A DNA stretch of 64,000 bases from DASYTH01 sp035762905 (GTDB lineage: Bacteria; Actinomycetota; Actinomycetes; Mycobacteriales; Pseudonocardiaceae), in contig NZ_DASUCC010000063.1 in assembly GCF_035762905.1 (NCBI RefSeq), forward strand, positions 1 through 64,000, given 5' to 3'. Under the pieces are notes generated by a model that saw only the letters and a program-made list of their open reading frames with translations, was not told where the DNA came from and searched no databases. Of this stretch, positions 1 through 7,852 are shown piece after piece (positions within the stretch are counted from its first letter, which is position 1; every line of letters begins with the position of its first letter). The translations under genes were made by a program, and so were the position numbers.

Positions 1-298
1 GGGCCCGTCCATGTGCCGAACTGGAAGTTCATGTGCCCGAGATGGCAACTCGCCGACCGTGATGACCGCGATCCTCGGCGAGTCCCCGTGTCCGGTCCGC
101 TGAGCCGCCGACTCCAGCCCGCCAAGCCGCCGACTCCAGCCCAGTGAGATGCGGGTTCGGCGCCACTGCCGGGCTCCAGGCGGGCCGCGCCTGCGGCGCC
201 GGGCCGCGCCGCAGGCGCGGCCCGGCGCGCTGGCCGGGCGGGCCCGAACCGGCAGTTCATGTGCCCACACTGGCAACTCGGTTGGTGGGACTGGGAAC
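1..298. repeat. Intergenic interspersed repeat region
   Basis: No gene is supported here. The stretch is built from short repeated words. GTTCATGTGCCC followed three bases later by a TGGCAACTCG-like word occurs at about 27-52 and again at 255-280, and a third GGTGGCAACTCGGG copy lies at about 311-324, just inside the neighbouring truncated gene. A 17-bp direct repeat (GCCGCCGACTCCAGCCC) occurs at 104-120 and 126-142. A large GC hairpin sits at 181-224. The composition resembles the repeat array at 14.2-15.3 kb. These look like non-autonomous intergenic repeats; no transposase is visible. Confidence 0.6.
181..224. repeat. GC-rich inverted repeat (long hairpin)
   Basis: The arms at 181-199 and 206-224 are perfectly complementary (19 bp) around a 6-nt centre. 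The core words CGCCTGCGGCG and CGCCGCAGGCG are the same as those in the palindromes of the 14.2-15.3 kb array, so this is probably one member of a dispersed family. There is no T-run, so it is not a typical intrinsic terminator. Confidence 0.6.
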
Positions 299-616
299 TC
301 AGGTCCTTGGGGTGGCAACTCGGGTAAGGGGGCCGTGGCTGAGCAGGTCGAGGCTGGTCACGGCGTTGGCCACCACCTGGGGACGGCGCCGGGGCAGTGG
401 CGTGACCGCGGGGCCGATGCGGAGCCGGGAGGTGGCCTGGGCAACGGCGCCGAGGGTCACCCACGGGTCACCGGACGGCATTCCGAAGGCGAAGCCGAGG
501 TGGTCCCAGACGAACAGGCCGTCCCAGCCGGCCTGCTCGGCGACCTGGGCCAGGTCGGCCACCCGGCCAGGGTCGGCGTAGTCACCCAACGTGCATACGC
601 TCAGTCCGTATCGCAT
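299..616 (-). pseudogene. Truncated luciferase-like (LLM class) F420/flavin oxidoreductase
   Basis: The 105-residue reading frame begins MRYGLSVCTLGDY and continues through WDGLFVWDHLGF, GDPWVTLGAVA and TSRLRIGPAVTPLPRRRP, which matches the N-terminal third of the luciferase-like monooxygenase superfamily. Members usually have about 280-330 residues, so the C-terminal two thirds, including most of the barrel, are missing. The frame loses resemblance at its last 10 or so codons, exactly where it enters the GGCAACTC-type intergenic repeats, and stops there. I infer that repeat insertion or a rearrangement truncated the gene. An active product is unlikely. Confidence 0.7.
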
Positions 617-747
617 GGGCCGAGCCTGCCACCGGGGTACGACATTGCTCAGCGGCGGAGTATTTCAGAAACGCTTTTTAGCAATTTTACACAAATGCAT
701 CGCATGTGTTCCCCGATGCCAATAACACTGGGGATCCGTAGCCGCCG

Positions 748-775
748 TTGACAAGTTTTCGATGCGCTGTATCGG
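748..775 (+). promoter_or_regulatory. Candidate promoter of the FN3 secreted protein gene
   Basis: TTGACA at 748-753 is followed 16 bp later by TATCGG (770-775), a weak -10. The surrounding 650-900 stretch is unusually AT-rich for this window, as expected for a promoter region. The assignment is tentative because the -10 match is poor and the leader would be about 120 nt. Confidence 0.3.
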
Positions 776-874
776 TTTTGACCCAGCGGCCTTGCCCACC
801 CATACCAGCCTGGATAACTTACTGGTCGGTAGCCATCATGTGGCCCCGATTCACCTGCCGTTCCACGCGGTTTT

Positions 875-890
875 GTATCACCGTTGATAC
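875..890. promoter_or_regulatory. Palindrome just upstream of the ribosome binding site
   Basis: GTATCA-CCGT-TGATAC is a perfect 6-bp-arm palindrome ending 4 nt before the GGAAGG Shine-Dalgarno sequence of the next gene. Its position suggests an operator or leader hairpin controlling that gene. No regulator can be assigned from sequence alone. Confidence 0.4.
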
Positions 891-906
891 GTACGGAAGG
901 ATGATT

Positions 907-2640
907 GTGAGTCATCGAAAAATATCCAGGAGGCTGGTCGCGGGACTCACCGCGGCGGGCACCGCCGGGGCGGTCGTGGCCGGTCTGCTGGTCAGCGCCG
1001 GCAACAGCTCCGCCGAGCCGCGCGAGCTGACCTTGCGGTTCAACTGCTCCTTCCCGCTGATCGGAAACCAGGATGTGACCGTGACCATCTCCGCGGACAT
1101 CCCGGCCACCATTCCGGTGAACACGCCCAGCGATCCATTCGCCATCAACGCCGTCGCCAATGCCGGGGTGAACGCCACCGCGGGACTGGTGCTGGTCGGC
1201 GCGACGACGATCGAGGGGTTCTCCGACGCCGGATCCCGGATCACCGCTCCCGGCATCGACCTGCCGCTGACGGTGCCGGCGCAGATTCCCGTCCAACCCG
1301 TTCCGGCCCAGGGTCAGCCGCTGATCCTGAACGCCACCGGCACCTCTCCCTCGGTGACGTTCCCGCAGGCCGGAACCGCCCGGATCAGCGTGGAAACGCT
1401 CGCCCTGCGGGCCCTGCACCCACGCAACGCCCAGGGCGGCGACACGGGTCTCGGCGTGTTCGACGCGCCGTGCACCACGGTCGCGGGCCAGAACACCACA
1501 CTCGCCGAGATCACGGTCACCGACGGCGGAGGCGGCGGTGACACCGAGGCGCCGACCGCGCCCGGCCAACCGGTGGTCGAGGCCACGACGACGGACAGCG
1601 TCTCGCTGAGCTGGCCGGCGTCGACGGACAACGTCGGGGTCACCGCCTACGACGTGTTCAACGGCGACACCCTGGCCACCACCGTCACCGGCACCTCGGC
1701 GACGGTGACCGGCCTGACCGCGGCCACCAGCTACACGTTCACGGTCAAGGCCCGGGACGAGGCGGGCAACGTCTCGGCGGCCAGCCCATCGGTCACCGCG
1801 CAGACCCAGCCCGGCCAGCCCCCGGTGGACACCACGCCGCCGACGGCCCCTGGCAACCTGACCTCGACCGGCGCCACCCAGAACAGCGTCTCGCTGTCCT
1901 GGTCGGCGGCCACCGACAACGTCGGGGTCACCGGGTACGACGTGTTCAACGGCAGCACCCTGGCCACCAGCGTCACCGGCACCTCGGCGACGGTCTCCGG
2001 CCTGACCGCGGACACCAGCTACACCTTCACCGTCCAGGCCCGCGACGCGGCCGGCAACACCTCGCCGGCCAGCAACGCGGTGACCGTCCGCACCCAGGCC
2101 GGCGGCGGTGGCGGCGACCTTCCGGTCAACTTCGCCCTGACCGGCTCGTCGACCATCAGGGCGGCCAACGGCACGATCCAGGTCAGCGGCTCGGTCGCGG
2201 CTCTGCTCAACCTGGCGACCGGCAACTTCTCGGCGGACCTGCAACTCAACCCGACCACCGGGCGGTTCACCGTCCTCGGGTTCCTGCCGGCCACCGCGAA
2301 GATCCAGTTCGTCCAGGCCGAGCGCACCACCGGCACGTTCGCCGCCGGCGTGCTGTCGGCCACCGCCCGCACCACGATCAAGCTGCCGCAGGTGAAGATC
2401 TTCGGCTTCCCGATCGCGGGCGGACCGACCTGCCAGACCCGGACTCCGGCCGAGATCCCGTTGCGCTCCGGGCCGAACTTCGACCCGATCGCCGGCGGCT
2501 CGGTGTCCGGTACGTACACGATTCCGGCCCTGCAGGGCTGCGGTGTGCTGAACGATCTGGTCAGCATGCTCACCACCGGCCCGGGGAACACGATTCAGGC
2601 GACCCTGGCGCCACCCGCCGCGTCCCGCGCCCGGCGGTAA
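907..2640 (+). CDS. Secreted DUF6801-like protein with two fibronectin type III domains
   Basis: The 577-residue product is predicted to be exported. A basic N-terminus (SHRKISRR) and hydrophobic core end near SAEP (about residue 35). Residues 37-205 form a domain resembling DUF6801, also found in the wall-anchored protein at 4095-5273, with identical stretches such as VLVGATTIEGF and RNAQGGDTGLGVFDAPCT. Two nearly identical fibronectin type III domains follow (about 215-301 and 312-396), separated by short Gly/Pro linkers. The C-terminal part (about 404-577) is an unrecognised beta-rich domain. GTG 907 is chosen because GGAAGG lies 6 nt upstream; an in-frame ATG at 901 abuts that site. There is no sorting motif, so the protein is probably released or loosely cell-associated. 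An adhesive or polymer-binding role is inferred from the FN3 domains. Confidence 0.8.
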   Translation: MSHRKISRRLVAGLTAAGTAGAVVAGLLVSAGNSSAEPRELTLRFNCSFPLIGNQDVTVTISADIPATIPVNTPSDPFAINAVANAGVNATAGLVLVGATTIEGFSDAGSRITAPGIDLPLTVPAQIPVQPVPAQGQPLILNATGTSPSVTFPQAGTARISVETLALRALHPRNAQGGDTGLGVFDAPCTTVAGQNTTLAEITVTDGGGGGDTEAPTAPGQPVVEATTTDSVSLSWPASTDNVGVTAYDVFNGDTLATTVTGTSATVTGLTAATSYTFTVKARDEAGNVSAASPSVTAQTQPGQPPVDTTPPTAPGNLTSTGATQNSVSLSWSAATDNVGVTGYDVFNGSTLATSVTGTSATVSGLTADTSYTFTVQARDAAGNTSPASNAVTVRTQAGGGGGDLPVNFALTGSSTIRAANGTIQVSGSVAALLNLATGNFSADLQLNPTTGRFTVLGFLPATAKIQFVQAERTTGTFAAGVLSATARTTIKLPQVKIFGFPIAGGPTCQTRTPAEIPLRSGPNFDPIAGGSVSGTYTIPALQGCGVLNDLVSMLTTGPGNTIQATLAPPAASRARR

Positions 2641-2659
2641 CCGCTCCACACAAAAGAAC

Positions 2660-2690
2660 CCGGCCCCGCCGCTGTTCGCGGCGGGGCCGG
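2660..2690 (+). terminator. Strong hairpin downstream of the FN3 protein gene
   Basis: A 13-bp perfect GC stem (2660-2672 with 2678-2690) around a 5-nt loop lies 20 bp after the stop codon. It lacks a T-run, as is common for actinobacterial terminators, and could also act on the convergent XRE gene. Confidence 0.65.
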
Positions 2691-2852
2691 TTACGTGCCG
2701 GCCAGGCGCTGCCGGCACTTTTCCGGCGGCATCGCGGGGAGGGCGACTCACCCGCGGCATCACCGGTGACCTACCGTCTGCCATCCACGACAGAAGGTTA
2801 CAAACGGTGGTACCCAAGGGTTTTGCCTAGGTGGCAACCTCACCCGGACGGG

Positions 2853-4046
2853 TTATTGGACCGGCAACCCGGCCCGGTACGCCATGCCGCGCAGCTCCCG
2901 GCCGACGGCATCCCGGCGGGACCGGGCCAGCAGCTCGGCGATCACCGAGCGCATCATCGGGTGCCGGTGGATCCGGGCCGGGGCAATGCGTTCGGCCCGG
3001 CGCAGCATCACCACCGCCTCGGTGTGCCGGCGCGGCAACCGGGCCAGCGCCACGCCGTACTCGCGCCAGTAGTGCGACCGCCGGGTGGGCGAGGGGATCG
3101 CGTCCGGATCGATGGTGCCGGCGATCCGCGCCGCCTCGGCGTACTCGCCGCTCTCCAGAGCCACCGACATCCGCCAGATGCCGACGTTGCTCGGCCCGAA
3201 CCCGAACCACATCGCATTGCCGTTGCCGGTCCGCTCGGCCAGGTCGGCGGCCTCGGCCAGCGCCGCGGCCCGCTCGGCCGGGCGCCCACTGGCCGCGGCG
3301 ACCAGCGACGAGGTGAGCGCCAGCATCCCGGTGACCTGCATGGCCTCGTCGCTGCCGGTGCCGACGACGGGAACGGCCAGGGTCGTCGCCGCGAGGTCGA
3401 ACGCGCCGGCGGCCAGCAGGGCGAACGCGGTGCCGAACGCGGCCACCGCGTGGGTCATCTGGTCGTCCTCGAGCCGCTCGGCCGCCTGCCGGGCCAGCAT
3501 CGCGGCCTGCCAGCCGAGATCGCACGACGCACCCACGTCGGTCAGCCAGGCCTCGGTGCCCTGCACGTGCAGCAGCGCGATCAGGCGCAGCACCTCCCGC
3601 TCCTCGCGGCCGGCGGCCACGGTGGTGTGCAGGTCTCGGATCAGGGCCGGCAACAGCTCGCCGACCTCGGTGTGCCGGCAGTCGCGCTGCGCGTCGAGCA
3701 CGTCGGCGACCCGCGCGCCGAGCACGGCGGCCGGTTGGACCGTTCCGTTGGGCTCGTTCATGGCGGCCGACATCAGGGCCATCCGGACCGCGATCAGCGA
3801 CCGGTCCTCGTCCGCCGGGCCGGGCGTGACCGCGCCGACCCCGGTGATCTCCATCGGGGCGACCTCGAGCGCGTCGGCCAGCGCCACGATCAGCGACCGG
3901 CGGTCCAGCGCCCGCTCACCGTTCTCCAGCCGGGACAGGTAGGAGGGGGAGATCCCGGCGAGCCCGGCGATCACGGTCAACGATTTGCCACGCGCGTGTC
4001 GGATTTGCCGCAGCTTGCGACCAATCTCGGTGTACGCACCAGTCAC
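2853..4046 (-). CDS. XRE-family transcriptional regulator with long C-terminal helical domain
   Basis: The product has about 397 residues. The N-terminus is a Cro/CI-type helix-turn-helix: IGRKLRQIRHARG, SLTVIAGLAGISPSYLSRLE, then NGERALDRRSL. The remaining 320 residues are Ala/Leu/Arg-rich helices resembling the TPR-like sensor part of long actinobacterial XRE regulators. GTG 4046 is preferred because GGGG lies about 5 nt upstream; a TTG at 4058 is the alternative. It lies 48 bp downstream of the wall-anchored gene on the same strand and converges with the FN3 gene, so it may regulate this secreted-protein pair. That link is inferred from position only. Confidence 0.8.
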   Translation of the reverse strand: MTGAYTEIGRKLRQIRHARGKSLTVIAGLAGISPSYLSRLENGERALDRRSLIVALADALEVAPMEITGVGAVTPGPADEDRSLIAVRMALMSAAMNEPNGTVQPAAVLGARVADVLDAQRDCRHTEVGELLPALIRDLHTTVAAGREEREVLRLIALLHVQGTEAWLTDVGASCDLGWQAAMLARQAAERLEDDQMTHAVAAFGTAFALLAAGAFDLAATTLAVPVVGTGSDEAMQVTGMLALTSSLVAAASGRPAERAAALAEAADLAERTGNGNAMWFGFGPSNVGIWRMSVALESGEYAEAARIAGTIDPDAIPSPTRRSHYWREYGVALARLPRRHTEAVVMLRRAERIAPARIHRHPMMRSVIAELLARSRRDAVGRELRGMAYRAGLPVQ

Positions 4047-4094
4047 GCTGCCCCGCAATCGACCGGATGAGGTACCTCGTAAGGGTACCCAGTA

Positions 4095-5273
4095 TTACCG
4101 CGAGTGGGCGCTTCTCCTTCGCTGGAGCCACAGGAACCCGATCCCTAGCCCGATCAGCGCGATCGCCACCGACATCGGCGCCAGCACCGACGCGCCGGTA
4201 TCGGCCAGCTTCCCGGTGTCGCCGGACGACACGTTGGCGTTGTTCGCCGGGACCACCGCGGTCGTCGTGCTGGTGGTCGTCTCGGCCGGCGTGGTCGTCG
4301 TCGTGCTGGTGTCGTCCGAGGTCGTGGTCTCGTCCGAGGTCGTGGTCTCGTCCGACGTGGTCGTCTCGTCGGACGTGGTCGTGGTCGGCGACGTGGTCGT
4401 GGTGGTCTCGTCGGACGTGGTCGTGGTCGGCGAGGTCGTGGTGGTGGTCGTGGTCTCGTCGGTCGTGGTCGTCGTTGTCGTCGTGCTCGTGTCGTCGGAC
4501 GTGGTCGTGGTCTCGTCGGTCGTCGTGGTCGTCTCGTCCGTCGTGGTGGTCGTCGTGGTCTCGTCGGTCGTCGTGGTCGTCGTGGTGGTCTCGTCGGTCG
4601 TCGTGGTGGTCGTGGTCTCGTCCGTGGTGGTGGTGGTCGTAGTCGTGGTGGTCGTGGTCGTCTCGGCCGGCGTCACCGTGATCTCGGCCAGCAGCGTGTT
4701 CTGGTCCGGAAGCTGCGTGCACGGCGCGTCGAACACGCCGAGACCGGTGTCGCCGCCCTGGGCGTTGCGCGGGTGCAGTGCGCGCAGGGCCAGCGCGCCC
4801 ACGTTGATCCGCGCCGTGCCTGGTTCCGGGAAGGTCACCGACGGCGCGGTGCCGTTCGCGTTCAGGATCAGCGGGTTGTTGAGCGGCGGCACCGGCTGGG
4901 TCGGGATCGTCGTGGGCACGGTGAGCGGCAGGTCGATGCCCGGCGCGGTGATCCGGGTGGACGAGTCGGCGAACCCCTCGATGGTCGTCGCACCCACCAG
5001 CACCAGTCCGGCCGTGGCGTTGACCCCCGAGTCGGCCCGGGCGTTGATCACGAACGACTCGCTCGGCGTGTCCTCCTCGATCGTGCTCGGAATGTCCGCG
5101 CTGATCGTCGCGGTCACCCGCTGCTGGCCGATCAGCGGGAAGGTGCAGTCGTACTGCAGGGTCAGCTCACGCGGCTCGGCCGAGCCGCTTCCGCCGGCCA
5201 GCAGCAGGCCGGCCGCGACCATGCACACGGTCACCGCGGCGGCCAGCCCGGCCGCGAATTGCCTCGCCCTCAT
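4095..5273 (-). CDS. Thr-rich cell-wall-anchored protein with LAxTG sorting signal
   Basis: The 392-residue product has an N-terminal signal sequence, then a DUF6801-like domain (about residues 35-200) closely related to that of the protein encoded at 907-2640. A stalk of about 135 residues made almost only of Thr, Asp, Glu and Ser follows (about 203-338). The C-terminus is a classic wall-sorting signal: LADTG near residue 355, a hydrophobic segment (MSVAIALIGLGIGFLW) and a basic tail (QRRRSAHSR). LAxTG is the motif used by class E sortases of high-GC Gram-positives. ATG 5273 is chosen because GGAAGAGG lies a few nt upstream; the frame extends to 5300. The product is probably covalently attached to peptidoglycan, with the Thr stalk likely projecting the head domain. 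Confidence 0.85.
   Translation of the reverse strand: MRARQFAAGLAAAVTVCMVAAGLLLAGGSGSAEPRELTLQYDCTFPLIGQQRVTATISADIPSTIEEDTPSESFVINARADSGVNATAGLVLVGATTIEGFADSSTRITAPGIDLPLTVPTTIPTQPVPPLNNPLILNANGTAPSVTFPEPGTARINVGALALRALHPRNAQGGDTGLGVFDAPCTQLPDQNTLLAEITVTPAETTTTTTTTTTTTTDETTTTTTTDETTTTTTTTDETTTTTTTDETTTTTDETTTTSDDTSTTTTTTTTDETTTTTTTSPTTTTSDETTTTTSPTTTTSDETTTSDETTTSDETTTSDDTSTTTTTPAETTTSTTTAVVPANNANVSSGDTGKLADTGASVLAPMSVAIALIGLGIGFLWLQRRRSAHSR
4258..4668 (-). repeat. Low-complexity Thr/Asp/Glu codon repeat inside the wall protein gene
   Basis: On the + strand the tract is a mosaic of GTCGTG, GTGGTC, TCGTCCGAG and TCGTCGG words, encoding runs of Thr interrupted by DE or SD pairs on the minus strand. 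Such tracts are prone to slippage, so stalk length may vary between strains or be misassembled. Confidence 0.8.
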
Positions 5274-5477
5274 CTGACCTCTTCCGCGCCGGAGAAACAC
5301 GCCAGATGCCGGAAATTACTAGCTATTCTCCGCCAGTCACAACCTGCCGGAGCACAACGCATAATCCCCGTCAATACGTTGTCACCGGCCCACAGGACGG
5401 GTCGCGAAAGTTGTCACCCGGCCACGATCAGAATGCGGGTTTTTGACATGCCGATCCGGCCGATTCTAGGGTCGGTC
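5274..5477. promoter_or_regulatory. Divergent promoter region with paired direct repeats
   Basis: This 204-bp gap separates the wall-protein gene (leftward) from the PucR-type gene (rightward). Two near-identical 16-mers, GTTGTCACCGGCCCAC (5378-5393) and GTTGTCACCCGGCCAC (5410-5425), are spaced 32 bp apart, about three helical turns, as expected for a dimeric regulator on one DNA face. TTGACA at 5443-5448 may be the -35 of the rightward gene. The binding protein is unknown; autoregulation by the PucR-type protein is one possibility. Confidence 0.4.
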
Positions 5478-6818
5478 ATGCCGATCCAGCCGAACGGCAA
5501 CGCCGCCGCCGCCGAGCTCGGAGTGGCCCAGCGCATCTGGGCGAAGATCCCCCGGGGCTTCGTCGAGGCGTTGCGCCCGGTGACCGCGCTGATGGTCCGG
5601 GACGCCGTGCGGGAGATTCAGCGGGTCGTGCCCGCCTACCGGCAGCCGCTGGAGGGCAAGTTCCGCGAGGTGCTGATCGGCACCGTCGAGATGGCCATCA
5701 CCAAATGCCTGGACACGGTCGGCAACCCGGAGGTCGACCAGTCGGACTGGAAGCCGGTGTTCCGCTACGCCGGGCGGGTGGAGTTCCTCGAGGGCCGCAC
5801 GATGGACGCGCTGCAAACCGCGGTGCGGGTCGGGGCCCGGGTGTTCTGGCGGCACGTGTGCGTGATCGGCCGGCGGATCGGCGTGCCCACCGACGTCCTG
5901 TTCGCCATCGCCGACGCCAGCTTCGCCTGGGTGGACGAGATCAGCACGGTGGCGATCGAGGGCTACACCGAGGCGCAGGCGCACGCCACCGGCGCGCTCG
6001 AGCGGCGCCGCCGTCAACTGCTCAAGCTGCTGCTGTCCGAGCAGCCGGTCCCCCGCCAGAGCATCGTGGACCTGGCCGCGGCCACCGACTGGACGGTGCC
6101 GGACCAGGTCGCCGTCGTCGCCCTGGAGTACCGCGACGACCAACACCAGCGGCCGGCCATCTCGCTCGGCCGGCAGGTGCTCGTCGACCTGGAGAGCGGC
6201 TCACCCTGCCTGGTCCTGCCCGATCCGGACGAGCAGGTGGGCGTCCTGGCCGGGGAGCTGTGCGGGCAGCGGGCCGCGGTCGGCCCGGTGGTTCCGCTGG
6301 CCCAGGCGCGGCGCTCGCTGGACTGCGCCCGGCGCACCGTCGCCCTCGTGCAGCGCGAGGTGCTGCCGTCCGCGCCGGTCACCTGGTGTCGCGACCACCT
6401 GGCCACCCTGGCACTGCTGTCCGACGAGTTCCTGATCGCGCAACTGATCGATCGGGCCATGGCCCCGTTCGCCGGGCTCACCGTCAAGCAGCGGGAACGC
6501 TCGGCCAGCACGCTGCTCGCCTGGCTGGAGACCCGTGGCGGGGTCAACGAGATCGCCGGTCGGCTCGGCATCCACCCGCAGACCGTGCGGTACCGGATGC
6601 ACCAGATCGAGGAACTGCTCGGCGACCGGCTGTCCGATCCGGACGAGCTGTTCACCATGGAGATCGCGCTGCGGGCCCGCCGGCTGCTCGACCGGGACGG
6701 CGCGGACCCGGTGCCCGGCGCCGAAACCGACCCCGCCGTTGCGCCATCCAGCCCAACGGCTATCCGGCATAACCGAAAAGGTTCGGCCGCGGCGGAACTT
6801 TCCGCCCTTCCGTGGTAG
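5478..6818 (+). CDS. PucR-family transcriptional regulator
   Basis: The product has 446 residues. A long N-terminal alpha-helical region precedes a GGDEF-like middle segment without catalytic motifs, and the C-terminus is the PucR-type helix-turn-helix (about residues 350-395): RGGVNEIAGRLGIHPQTVR then YRMHQIEELLG. This family controls purine or other catabolic genes and signalling genes in actinobacteria; the target cannot be deduced here. ATG 5478 is chosen because AGGG lies 6 nt upstream. An in-frame ATG at 5448 has a similar following sequence (CATGCCGATCC occurs twice) and would add 10 residues. Confidence 0.85.
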   Translation: MPIQPNGNAAAAELGVAQRIWAKIPRGFVEALRPVTALMVRDAVREIQRVVPAYRQPLEGKFREVLIGTVEMAITKCLDTVGNPEVDQSDWKPVFRYAGRVEFLEGRTMDALQTAVRVGARVFWRHVCVIGRRIGVPTDVLFAIADASFAWVDEISTVAIEGYTEAQAHATGALERRRRQLLKLLLSEQPVPRQSIVDLAAATDWTVPDQVAVVALEYRDDQHQRPAISLGRQVLVDLESGSPCLVLPDPDEQVGVLAGELCGQRAAVGPVVPLAQARRSLDCARRTVALVQREVLPSAPVTWCRDHLATLALLSDEFLIAQLIDRAMAPFAGLTVKQRERSASTLLAWLETRGGVNEIAGRLGIHPQTVRYRMHQIEELLGDRLSDPDELFTMEIALRARRLLDRDGADPVPGAETDPAVAPSSPTAIRHNRKGSAAAELSALPW

Positions 6819-6868
6819 TCCAACGTGCCACCTCGACCGAGGGCACCCCGACCATGGAAGGAACGTTC

Positions 6869-7333
6869 ATGCCCGTCCCCAGCCCGGTCCGCAACGCCAC
6901 CTACGCCGTGTGGGCGATTCTCGCCCTCGCGGTACTGCGGGTGGTGCTCACCATCGCGTTCAAGGACGATCTCGTCGACGCCTACATCGCGGAGCACACT
7001 CTGGACTGGCTGCCGCGCGACTCCGCCGCCGAGATGGCGCCGCAGTTCGTCGGCGTCTCGATCGTCTCACTGGCACTCACCGCGCTGCTGGCGTTCGCCG
7101 CGATCAACCTTCCGAAGGGGAAGAACTGGGCGCGGATCGTCGCGGTCGTGTTCGCCGCCCTGGTGATCGTCGGTGTCGGCCTCGCCTTCCTGGCCCCGTC
7201 GCTGGTGATCCTGCAGATCATCAACGTCGTGATGGCGCTGGCCTCGGCGGCGGTGATCGTGCTGCTGTTCACCGCCGACGCCAACCGGTTCTTCGCCGCC
7301 CGGACCGGCAGCACCGCCGGCAACCCGGTGTAG
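6869..7333 (+). CDS. Small four-helix membrane protein
   Basis: The 154-residue product has about four hydrophobic segments (for example YAVWAILALAVLRVVL, SLALTALLAFAAI, IVAVVFAALVIVGVGLAFL and ALASAAVIVLL) and no motif I recognise. ATG 6869 has an ideal GGAAGGA 5-6 nt upstream, so upstream in-frame starts are rejected. It lies 26 bp before the SigE-type sigma factor gene on the same strand, so co-transcription is likely. A role as sigma-factor partner or target is only a positional inference. Confidence 0.65.
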   Translation: MPVPSPVRNATYAVWAILALAVLRVVLTIAFKDDLVDAYIAEHTLDWLPRDSAAEMAPQFVGVSIVSLALTALLAFAAINLPKGKNWARIVAVVFAALVIVGVGLAFLAPSLVILQIINVVMALASAAVIVLLFTADANRFFAARTGSTAGNPV

Positions 7334-7359
7334 CGCCGCAACCACGCGGGGAGACGGTC

Positions 7360-7851
7360 ATGGCCGGGACGACGGACAGCGGGTTCGCGGTGTACTTCGC
7401 GGACCGGGTCGCCGGGTTGCGCCGGGCCGCCTACCTGCTGACCGGAAACTGGCATGACGCCGAGGACGTGGTGCAGGCCGCGTTCGTCCGGCTCTACGGG
7501 GTGTGGCACCGGGTGCGGCGGGACACGGCCGACGCCTACCTGCGCAAGGTGATGATCAACGTCTTCCTGTCGAGCAAGCGCGGCCAGCCGGCGCGCGAGC
7601 ACCCGGTGCCCGACCTCCCCGACCTGCCCGCCGCGCAACCCGTCGCCGACGACCGGCTGGTGCTGCGGCATGCGCTGGCCGCGCTCACCCCGCACCAACG
7701 GGCCGTCGTGGTGCTGCGCTACTGGGACGGCCTGAGCGTTGCCGAGACCGCGGCCGCGCTCGGCATCTCCCAAGGCACCGTGAAGAGCCAACTGCACCGC
7801 GCCGTGCACGCGCTGCGGCCGTACCTGAGCGAAGACCGTGGAGTGCGCTGA
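7360..7851 (+). CDS. SigE-family ECF RNA polymerase sigma factor
   Basis: The 163-residue product has sigma region 2 (LRRAAYLLTGNWHDAEDVVQ, RLYGVWHRV, AYLRKVMINVFLS) and region 4 (ALAALTPHQRAVVVLRYWDG, SVAETAAALGISQGTVKSQL). Its length is normal for the actinobacterial SigE/SigM-like ECF group. GGGGAG lies 6 nt before ATG 7360. The next gene starts one base after its stop codon, the usual position for an anti-sigma or membrane partner. The stimulus is not evident. Confidence 0.9.
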   Translation: MAGTTDSGFAVYFADRVAGLRRAAYLLTGNWHDAEDVVQAAFVRLYGVWHRVRRDTADAYLRKVMINVFLSSKRGQPAREHPVPDLPDLPAAQPVADDRLVLRHALAALTPHQRAVVVLRYWDGLSVAETAAALGISQGTVKSQLHRAVHALRPYLSEDRGVR

Positions 7852-7852
7852 C

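Noticed and set aside
649..2817. Long minus-strand frame opposite the FN3 protein gene
   Set aside because: It is Arg/Gly-rich shadow sequence of the plus-strand gene and has no recognisable domain or start signal.
2766..4070. Long plus-strand frame opposite the XRE regulator
   Set aside because: Pro/Arg/Gln-rich shadow; the minus strand encodes a clear HTH protein with normal codon bias.
4258..4668. CRISPR-like repetition
   Set aside because: The repeat is a coding Thr/Asp/Glu tract without regular repeat-spacer units.
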